This document shows, one piece after another, positions 1-5,277 of a DNA stretch of 10,088 nt; position 1 is the stretch's first letter; each line of letters opens with the position of its first letter. Source of the stretch: an uncultured Clostridia bacterium (GTDB lineage: Bacteria > Bacillota > Clostridia > Christensenellales > Borkfalkiaceae); contig CANREK010000036.1 in NCBI GenBank assembly GCA_947629605.1, forward strand, positions 1-10,088, written 5' to 3'. A program made the translations under genes and the position numbers. The notes below the pieces were generated by a model that saw only the letters and a program-made list of their open reading frames with translations, was not told the origin of the DNA and did no database searches.

Positions 1-27
1 AGTATGATATAGAAAAAGGAGCAAATT

Positions 28-630
28 ATGGAATACAAAGAGTACACGCTCACGGGGGCGGAAGAGCTCGAAAATACAGAGCTCACGCTCGCAAGAGACG
101 TAGTGACATTGGAGGGCGAAACTTCCTCCGACGTGCCCGCATCTAACGACGACGGCAACAAGGGCGGATTCAATTGGGCATTCCCGATCATCATCGTAGT
201 CGTCTTTGTCATGATCATTGCGTGGTTCCTTCTCTCGGGGAGGAAGAACAAGTCGGGTGAAAAGGAATATCTCGAATCCCTCGACGCCATCCGCCCCGGC
301 AACAAAGTGACCTCGCGCGGCGGCATCTGCGGCATCGTCGTGGAAGTCTGCGACGACAACACGGTCATTCTCGAAACGGGCAGCGAGGCCTCGGGCAAAT
401 CCCGCGTCAAGCTCATGAAGGAATGCATCTACGAGACGGACGCCAAGGGCCCCACGCAGATCGCAAGGGAGGAGGCCGAACTTCGCCGCAAGCAGGAAAA
501 AGAGGCCAAGGCGGCCGCAAAGAATGCCAAAAAAGAGGGGCTCCCTCCGCCGACGGAAGCCGAAGATGCTCCCGCCCCCGCGCTTCCCGAGGAAAAACCC
601 GAAGAGCTTGATGGGGACAACAAGGAATAA
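28..630 (+). CDS. yajC: YajC, Sec translocase accessory subunit, extended form
   Basis: YajC is a single-span inner-membrane protein that associates with SecDF and YidC at the SecYEG channel. The 200-residue product has one clear membrane segment at residues 52-70. It is followed by the family core at 88-135: 'IRPGNKVTSRGGICG' matches the usual L-x-P-G-D-x-V-x-T-x-G-G-I-x-G signature, then a D-D-N-T-V-I-L-E strand. The start is supported by AAGGAG at 16-21, 6 nt before ATG. Clostridial YajC proteins are usually about 90-120 residues with the helix near the N-terminus. Here an acidic stretch of about 50 residues precedes the helix. After the core comes a lysine/glutamate/alanine-rich segment (145-170, probably helical) and a proline/glutamate-rich tail (171-200). 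Position at the head of a cluster leading to secD and secF supports the call. The role of the extensions is unknown. Confidence 0.93.
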   Translation: MEYKEYTLTGAEELENTELTLARDVVTLEGETSSDVPASNDDGNKGGFNWAFPIIIVVVFVMIIAWFLLSGRKNKSGEKEYLESLDAIRPGNKVTSRGGICGIVVEVCDDNTVILETGSEASGKSRVKLMKECIYETDAKGPTQIAREEAELRRKQEKEAKAAAKNAKKEGLPPPTEAEDAPAPALPEEKPEELDGDNKE

Positions 631-640
631 GCCAAACTTT

Positions 641-673
641 CTCCGCATACCTTACGGTGTGCGGAGGTTTTTT
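641..673 (+). terminator. Hairpin plus T6 run overlapping the next gene's Shine-Dalgarno
   Basis: An 11-bp stem pairs 641-651 with 656-666 (one G-T pair) around the loop TTAC. G667 and six T residues (668-673) follow directly, as in a rho-independent terminator. The ATG of the next gene begins at 674, with no gap after the T-run. The GGAGG ribosome binding site (663-667) is almost wholly inside the 3' arm. The element could attenuate transcription after yajC, sequester the ribosome binding site, or both. The structure is visible directly; the function is inferred. Confidence 0.65.
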
Positions 674-1054
674 ATGGACAGGGAATTTGTGCTCAAAACG
701 GTGAAACAGCTCTTCTTTGCGGCGCTCTTCGGCGCGGTGTTCTCCCTCGTGTGCCTTGCGGTGGCGGCGCTCTTCGTCAAGAATTTTTCCACGCCGCAGG
801 CGGGCGTTTCGGCCATCAATTGGAGCGTGAAGTGCGTGGCGGCCTTTCTCGGGAGTGCTCTCTTCGTGCGGGGAGAGCGGGCGCTCTTCAAGGGCGCGGG
901 CGCGGGGGCGCTCTTTGTCGTTCTCACGATGTTTCTCTTCGCCGTCATCGGCGGCGGACTGCACCTCGACGGATTTTTCGTGCTCGAACTCATCGTCTGC
1001 GCCATTTTGGGGGGCGCGGGCGGACTTCTCGGCGCGAAATTGCGGAAAGCGTGA
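674..1054 (+). CDS. TIGR04086 family small membrane protein
   Basis: This encodes a 126-residue, very hydrophobic protein with four predicted membrane helices, at about residues 11-35, 47-65, 73-93 and 101-121. It has a basic start (MDREFVLKTVKQ) and a basic end (AKLRKA). It matches the TIGR04086 type of four-helix protein that is commonly found next to yajC and the SCIFF genes in Clostridia. Its biochemical function is not known. The start at 674 is chosen because GGAGG lies 6 nt upstream and translation from there begins just before the first helix. The frame stays open upstream to 524, but that stretch overlaps yajC and encodes basic low-complexity sequence, so it is not believed. Family assignment rests on size, topology and context rather than a diagnostic motif. 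Confidence 0.82.
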   Translation: MDREFVLKTVKQLFFAALFGAVFSLVCLAVAALFVKNFSTPQAGVSAINWSVKCVAAFLGSALFVRGERALFKGAGAGALFVVLTMFLFAVIGGGLHLDGFFVLELIVCAILGGAGGLLGAKLRKA

Positions 1055-1062
1055 AAAAATAC

Positions 1063-1091
1063 TTGCAAATTTCCCCGCTTGGTTGTATAAT
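1063..1091 (+). promoter_or_regulatory. Sigma-A type promoter for the SCIFF precursor
   Basis: The -35 box is TTGCAA (1063-1068), followed by a 17-nt spacer and a consensus -10 TATAAT (1086-1091). Transcription should begin near 1098, giving a leader of about 27 nt with a GAGGA ribosome binding site (1112-1116) before the ATG at 1125. It lies immediately after the stop of the preceding membrane gene, in a short AT-rich gap. Confidence 0.85.
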
Positions 1092-1124
1092 AGAGAAAAA
1101 TCCCATAAAGCGAGGAAAACTTTT

Positions 1125-1280
1125 ATGATCAAGACCATCGCAAAACCTCAGGAAAAGAAGGTCACGGGCTGCGGAGAATGCAGAAGCACCTGCCAATCGG
1201 CCTGCAAAACCAGCTGTACCGTCGGCAACCAATCCTGCGAACGCGTCACGAGAGAGCAAAAGATCGACGAGCAGAAATAA
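1125..1280 (+). CDS. scfA: SCIFF ranthipeptide precursor (six cysteines in forty-five residues)
   Basis: This is the 51-residue precursor of a ribosomally made, post-translationally modified peptide. The leader (residues 1-15) is followed by the SCIFF core with cysteines at 16, 19, 23, 27, 31 and 38. The segment CQSACKTSCTVGNQSC is essentially the family consensus. In characterised homologues the partner radical SAM enzyme forms a thioether between a core cysteine and a non-cysteine residue. The class is now called ranthipeptides, because the bond is to a beta or gamma carbon. The maturase gene is 51 nt downstream. The gene has its own consensus promoter and is followed by an intrinsic terminator, suggesting that the precursor is made in excess over the maturase. 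A charged tail of about 12 residues (40-51) follows the last cysteine and is longer than in the homologues I recall. The biological role of SCIFF peptides remains unsettled. Confidence 0.97.
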   Translation: MIKTIAKPQEKKVTGCGECRSTCQSACKTSCTVGNQSCERVTREQKIDEQK

Positions 1281-1295
1281 TCATACGCAGCACAT

Positions 1296-1324
1296 AAAAA
1301 GCGGCGCAAAGCGTCGTTTTTTTT
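1296..1324 (+). terminator. Intrinsic terminator between scfA and scfB
   Basis: A 6-bp GC-rich stem (1302-1307 with 1311-1316, one G-T pair) closes an AAA loop. It is preceded by an A-tract (1296-1300) and followed by eight T residues (1317-1324). This is the classic layout of a rho-independent terminator, and the A-tract could extend the stem by pairing with the T-run. It lies 15 nt after the SCIFF stop and only 7 nt before the maturase start. Partial readthrough is the simplest way for the maturase to be expressed, because no second promoter is visible in the gap. Confidence 0.8.
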
Positions 1325-1331
1325 CGGTATT

Positions 1332-2627
1332 ATGATCCACGTATTCAACTATCACAACGACTACTACGTCTATGACAGCGGCAGCGGAAGTCTGCACGCG
1401 TGCGACGAGAGGACGGCAAAATATCTCTCGGGCGAGCCCATCGAGCTCACCGACGAGGAACTCAAAGACGTGCTCGACCTCAAAGAGGCGGGCCTCTTGG
1501 ATGCCCCCGAGACGACGGCGCGGCCCATCAAGAGCCATGAAGTCAAGGCGCTGTGTCTGCATATCTGCCACGACTGTAACCTTCGCTGCAAATACTGCTT
1601 TGCGGACGAGGGCGCTTACCATGCCAAGCGGGAGATGATGCCCTTTTCGGTCGCCAAGGCCGCCATCGACTTTCTCCTCAAAGAGAGCGGAAAGCGCAAG
1701 GTGCTCGAAGTGGACTTTTTCGGCGGCGAACCGCTCATGAATCTTCCCGTCATCAAGGAGACGGTGTATTACGCCAAGGCAGAGGCCGCCAAGCTCGGCA
1801 AGAGGTTTTTGTTCACGACGACGACCAATGCCCTCCTGCTCGACGACGAGACCGTCAAATTCTTCAACGAGGAGATGGAGAACGTCGTGCTCTCCCTCGA
1901 CGGCAGAAAGGAAGTCAACGATGCCGTGCGGAAAACCGTCAACGGCAAGGGGAGCTTCGACGCCGTCATCGAAAAGATCAAAAAATTTGTCCGCGCGAGA
2001 GGGGACAAGCACTACTATGTGCGCGGCACCTTCACGGCAAAGAACCTCGATTTTTCCAAGGATGTGCTCTTTTTGGCCGATCAAGGCTTCGATTCTCTCT
2101 CGGTGGAACCCGTCGTCACGGACATTCCCGAGCTCGAAATCAAAAAGGAGCATCTTCCCGTCATCGAAGAGGAGTACGACAGGCTCTGCGATGCGTACAT
2201 CGAGCGGGAGAAAGAGGGGAAAGGCTTCAACTTTTTCCACTTCAACGTCGACCTCGAAGGGGGTCCCTGCCTCGAAAAGCGGGTCTCGGCGTGCGGCGCG
2301 GGGAACGAGTACTTCTCCGTGGTGCCGAGCGGCGACATCTACCCCTGCCATCAATTCGCGGGGGAGGCGCAGTGGAAGATGGGCAACGTGTTTGAGGGCA
2401 AGCTCGACCCCGAAAAGAGGGCGCTCTTTGCCGAGAGCTGTCTCTTCACGCGCAAGAAGTGCGGGGACTGTTTTGCAAAGTTTATCTGCTCGGGCGGATG
2501 CAATGCAAACAACTATCATTTCAACGGGGACATCAACGATCCCTACGAAATGACCTGCGCCATGATGAAAAAGCGGATCGAGTGCGCCCTGCGCGTTCTC
2601 GCTGCCCGCAAAATCAAAGAAATTTAG
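1332..2627 (+). CDS. scfB: SCIFF maturase: radical SAM/SPASM thioether-forming enzyme
   Basis: This 431-residue radical SAM enzyme installs the thioether crosslink in the SCIFF precursor; Tte1186 and CteB are studied relatives. The N-terminal 70 residues (MIHVF...) match the family start and should form the peptide-recognition (RRE-like) domain. The radical SAM cluster motif CxxxCxxC is C82, C86, C89, and the SAM-binding GGEP is at 131-134. The C-terminal SPASM domain shows the full pattern for two auxiliary iron-sulfur clusters: C321, then G334-x4-C339, then C377-x2-C380-x5-C386-x3-C390, then C409, with C313 nearby. The start at 1332 is favoured by its match to the family N-terminus, but no Shine-Dalgarno precedes it, only a terminator T-run and CGGTATT. 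It is in the same frame as scfA with a single stop codon between them. Confidence 0.96.
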   Translation: MIHVFNYHNDYYVYDSGSGSLHACDERTAKYLSGEPIELTDEELKDVLDLKEAGLLDAPETTARPIKSHEVKALCLHICHDCNLRCKYCFADEGAYHAKREMMPFSVAKAAIDFLLKESGKRKVLEVDFFGGEPLMNLPVIKETVYYAKAEAAKLGKRFLFTTTTNALLLDDETVKFFNEEMENVVLSLDGRKEVNDAVRKTVNGKGSFDAVIEKIKKFVRARGDKHYYVRGTFTAKNLDFSKDVLFLADQGFDSLSVEPVVTDIPELEIKKEHLPVIEEEYDRLCDAYIEREKEGKGFNFFHFNVDLEGGPCLEKRVSACGAGNEYFSVVPSGDIYPCHQFAGEAQWKMGNVFEGKLDPEKRALFAESCLFTRKKCGDCFAKFICSGGCNANNYHFNGDINDPYEMTCAMMKKRIECALRVLAARKIKEI

Positions 2628-2658
2628 ACGAAATTTGAGAAAATGCTTGCAATTCGGC

Positions 2659-2687
2659 TTGACGATACTTTGCATTTCAGATATAAT
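2659..2687 (+). promoter_or_regulatory. Strong sigma-A promoter for secD-secF
   Basis: The -35 box is TTGACG (2659-2664), followed by a 17-nt spacer and a consensus -10 TATAAT (2682-2687). Transcription would start near 2694, giving a leader of about 60 nt before the secD ATG. It lies in the 127-nt gap after the maturase stop, so the SecDF genes can be expressed independently of the SCIFF genes. Confidence 0.87.
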
Positions 2688-2713
2688 GGTACTTAGCAGA
2701 ATTTCCAAAGAAC

Positions 2714-2742
2714 TTTCGGGCGGGCTATGCCCGTGTTCGAAA
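2714..2742 (+). promoter_or_regulatory. Hairpin in the secD 5' leader
   Basis: An inner 5-bp stem (CGGGC 2721-2725 with GCCCG 2729-2733) and an outer 5-bp stem (TTTCG 2714-2718 with CGAAA 2738-2742) are joined by an internal loop. The strong ribosome binding site AGGAGG (2744-2749) starts 1 nt after the structure and stays outside it. There is no T-run, so it is not a terminator. It may stabilise the mRNA or present the ribosome binding site; this is an inference. Confidence 0.5.
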
Positions 2743-2754
2743 TAGGAGGAGGCA

Positions 2755-4245
2755 ATGAGCAAAATCAAATCGGCTATCTGTCTGACGCTTATGACGCTGC
2801 TGATCGCCGGGCTGTGCTTTATATGTTTCGTCTCGTTTGGTCTGCCGAACGGGATCGATACCTATAATTCCATTCTCACCATGACGGAGAAGGACGCAGA
2901 CCTCGGGATGCGGTACGGCGGATCGGAAGACATGAGTGGCAGATATTTGGGCGGCGGATATTCCGCAGTCTATTATCCCGAGGGCGTCATCTCTGCGGAG
3001 GAATACGACACGACCCTCAACGGGATGGAAAACGATGCGGACAAGCAGGCGGAGTACAAGGACCGCTATGCCAAAGTCGGCAACCTTTATTTCGATACGG
3101 ATGAGATCAAAGTGACGGACGGCAAGCCCGACGAAGCGTTCGAGGCGCAGTTCCAAAGCGCGGTCGATCTCTTCACGGCAAGATACGAAGCGCTTCATCT
3201 CGAAGATTTCCGCGTCAGCGTGTTCGACGGCTACGCCGTGCGCGTGTTTGTCGGCCGCAACGATACCGCTGCATTTACGCCTCTTTCCTATACGGGTGAG
3301 TTCTCCGTGAAGTACGGCAGCGATTCCGACAGCGCAACGACGATCATGCCCGAGCGCGGCAAGAGCATCAACGACTATGTCAAGGGTGCGCATGCCTCCT
3401 CGCTCGCGGGAAATCACGCCGTCGTCATCGACTTCACCAAAGAGGGGAGAGAAGCCCTCGCCAAGGCCTCGGCGGGCGCGGCGGATTCCTCCGCAACGGC
3501 CTTCTTCTGCGTCGGCGACAACGATGCGTTGCAGCTCACCGTCGACACGCAGATCGACGAAAAGAGCCTGTCGATCACGAGCACATCCTTCACCGATATC
3601 TCCGCAAAGACTTCGGCCGCCCTCATCGATACGGCGGTCAACGGCGCAAAGACGGAGCTCAGCTTCACCGTGGAGGACACGGCGGGATATCACGGGCTCT
3701 ACGGCGAGAACGCCCTCCTTTGGATGTACGTCGTGTTCGGCGTGGCCTTCCTCGCGATGATGGTGTTCTTCTTCGTGAGATATCATCTCCTCGCCTTTGC
3801 CCATCTCTACACATATCTCCTGTTCCTCTGCGGAACGGTGCTCTGTGTGTGGGCGATCCCGTTCCTCACGCTCAGCGTCGAGACGTTCATCGCCTTCATG
3901 CTCACCTCCGTGCTCCTCTCGGTGAGCGATGCCGTCACCTTTGAAAAGGCACGGGCGGAATTCGCAACGGGCAAGACGATGGCATCCTCCGTCAAGACGG
4001 GGTACTCCAAGTGTTTCTGGAATCTCTTCGACGTGCACATCGTGCTCGCGCTTGCGGGATTCTTCACCTTCTTCGTGGCACTGCCTTCTCTGAGCTCCTT
4101 CGGCTTCCTGTTCGGGCTCACGACGGTGTTCTCGGGGCTCGGTGCGCTCCTCGTGAGCCGCTTCAATTGGGCGATCCTCATGGCATATACTCCCAAGAAG
4201 GGCGCCTTCTGCAACTTCAAGAGGGAGGAAACCGAAGATGAATAA
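2755..4245 (+). CDS. secD: SecD-like protein-export membrane protein, divergent
   Basis: SecD pairs with SecF to drive late steps of Sec translocation using the proton gradient. The 496-residue product has the SecD layout: an N-terminal helix (7-28), a large extracytoplasmic region (about 30-318) and five further helices (about 322-341, 345-369, 375-393, 424-445, 449-470). The segment NHAVVIDFTKEGREAL (220-235) matches the part of the P1 domain that reads like PVVSFTFDSEGA in other SecDs. FEKARAEFATGKT (396-408) followed by LFDVHI (424-429) aligns with the usual NERIKEELxxGRT...IFDANI. Most of the sequence is poorly conserved. The normal VDAN motif reads VSDA (390-393), so the catalytic Asp position (E. 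coli D519) is V390, with D392 two residues later. The start is set by AGGAGG (2744-2749), 5 nt upstream. The gene overlaps secF by 8 nt. Confidence 0.87.
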   Translation: MSKIKSAICLTLMTLLIAGLCFICFVSFGLPNGIDTYNSILTMTEKDADLGMRYGGSEDMSGRYLGGGYSAVYYPEGVISAEEYDTTLNGMENDADKQAEYKDRYAKVGNLYFDTDEIKVTDGKPDEAFEAQFQSAVDLFTARYEALHLEDFRVSVFDGYAVRVFVGRNDTAAFTPLSYTGEFSVKYGSDSDSATTIMPERGKSINDYVKGAHASSLAGNHAVVIDFTKEGREALAKASAGAADSSATAFFCVGDNDALQLTVDTQIDEKSLSITSTSFTDISAKTSAALIDTAVNGAKTELSFTVEDTAGYHGLYGENALLWMYVVFGVAFLAMMVFFFVRYHLLAFAHLYTYLLFLCGTVLCVWAIPFLTLSVETFIAFMLTSVLLSVSDAVTFEKARAEFATGKTMASSVKTGYSKCFWNLFDVHIVLALAGFFTFFVALPSLSSFGFLFGLTTVFSGLGALLVSRFNWAILMAYTPKKGAFCNFKREETEDE

Positions 4246-5224
4246 GTTAGCACCTTGGAAACGGCTTCCCATTTGGCTCGCGATCTCCGCAGTCGTCATC
4301 ATCGCAGGGATCATCCTGATGGCGCTCCTCGGATTCAACAATGCGGCCGAAAAGCCCGAAAATACCAAGTACGAAGTTGAATACAACATCGTCGTCATCA
4401 ACGATGAGGACATGCAAAACAGCATCAAGGCCTCCTGCGAAGAGGTGTTCAAGAACAACCACCTCAGCGTCGCCGATTTCCAGACGGCGCAGGGCACGGG
4501 CGAAACGCAGGACCGCAACGCCTTCATTTACACCTTCACGGGGGAAGTCTCCGCGGAGACGCAGGCCAAGGTCAAGAGCGAAGTCGACAGCAAACTCGCC
4601 GCAAATACAAATCTTACGGACCTTGCCGATGTCTACACGACATGGCATACCGAATCGCTCACGTCGGCAGTCGATTATGTTTGGCGCGGCGCCATCGCCG
4701 TCGGAGTCGTCGCGGCGCTCATCTATCTCGGGATCCGCTTCGGCGTCGGCTGTGCGCTCACGGGACTTGCGATCTCCCTGCACGACGCGCTCTTCACGCT
4801 TGCCGTGCTCGCGATCGCACGCATTCCCGTCTATGCGGCGGCGCCCGTGTGGTACGCGGCGGCGGCAGCCCTTTTGTCCCTTGCATTCTGGCTCATCCAC
4901 TGCATCAAGCTCCGCACCCTCAAAAAGGAATCGCAGGTTCCCCTCGATGCGGACACCGCCGTGGAGACGGGCTATGCGGGTGCATGGAAGTGGGTCGCCG
5001 TCTCGGCGGGGCTCGTCGCGGTCGTTGTGCTCCTCACGGGGCTCATTGCAACGGCGGGCGTAAGGACCATGGCTCTGCCTCTCCTCATCGCGGTCGTTGC
5101 AGCCGCATATTCCAACCTGCTTCTCGGCCCCGCGATCCATCTGCACGTCAGACGTGCGTTCGACAAACTCTCGCGCGGCAATAAATTGAAGTACGTCGGC
5201 AAGGAAAAGAAAGCCGACAAGTAA
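4238..5224 (+). CDS. secF: SecF-like protein-export membrane protein, divergent
   Basis: This is a 328-residue partner of the upstream SecD. It has six predicted helices at about 12-32, 148-170, 173-195, 202-221, 252-272 and 276-298, with an extracytoplasmic domain of about 110 residues after the first. Family features include 'SLHDALFTL' (180-188; usually VHDVLITL), and a final pair of helices with 'GVRTMALPLLIAVVAAAYSNL' in the place of the SecF GFALxLLIGxxxGTYSS region. The hallmark fourth-helix motif (SLNDTVVVxDRIRE) is absent: the aligned stretch is 'LLSLAFWLIHCIKLRTLK' (212-229). Alignment by spacing from H182-D183 puts alanine and cysteine at the two conserved aspartates. GGAGG (4224-4228), 9 nt upstream and inside the end of secD, supports the start. 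The 8-nt overlap implies translational coupling. The call rests on topology, weak motifs and position. Confidence 0.85.
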   Translation: MNKLAPWKRLPIWLAISAVVIIAGIILMALLGFNNAAEKPENTKYEVEYNIVVINDEDMQNSIKASCEEVFKNNHLSVADFQTAQGTGETQDRNAFIYTFTGEVSAETQAKVKSEVDSKLAANTNLTDLADVYTTWHTESLTSAVDYVWRGAIAVGVVAALIYLGIRFGVGCALTGLAISLHDALFTLAVLAIARIPVYAAAPVWYAAAAALLSLAFWLIHCIKLRTLKKESQVPLDADTAVETGYAGAWKWVAVSAGLVAVVVLLTGLIATAGVRTMALPLLIAVVAAAYSNLLLGPAIHLHVRRAFDKLSRGNKLKYVGKEKKADK

Positions 5225-5240
5225 TTTGGCGAAACATTCG

Positions 5241-5266
5241 GCGGCGGGAAAACATCCCGCCGCTTT
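5241..5266 (+). terminator. GC-rich hairpin with short T-run between secF and recJ
   Basis: A perfect 9-bp stem (GCGGCGGGA 5241-5249 with TCCCGCCGC 5255-5263) closes the loop AAACA and is followed by TTT only. The hairpin is strong, but the T-run is short, so termination would be partial at best. It lies 17 nt after the secF stop and 14 nt before the recJ start, and no Shine-Dalgarno is visible in between. It may separate the Sec genes from recJ. Confidence 0.5.
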
Positions 5267-5277
5267 CCGTAATCGAT

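Noticed and set aside
524..673. Upstream extension of the small membrane protein to an ATG at 524
   Set aside because: It would overlap yajC in another frame and add basic low-complexity sequence. GGAGG with the ATG at 674 gives the expected family length.
2727..2760. Short leader ORF (ATGCCCGTGTTC...) upstream of secD as a possible arrest peptide
   Set aside because: It has no ribosome binding site, starts inside the hairpin loop and runs on into secD out of frame, so it does not look like a regulatory leader peptide.
1281..2768. Long minus-strand open frame (495 codons) opposite the SCIFF maturase
   Set aside because: It is a shadow of GC-rich coding sequence on the plus strand. The plus frame has full radical SAM and SPASM motifs, while the minus translation shows no family and is rich in H, R, E and D repeats.
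2725..4527. Long minus-strand open frame (600 codons) opposite secD and the start of secF
   Set aside because: It has no recognisable domain and a biased composition typical of antisense shadows. The plus strand has well-placed ribosome binding sites, helices and SecD-like segments.
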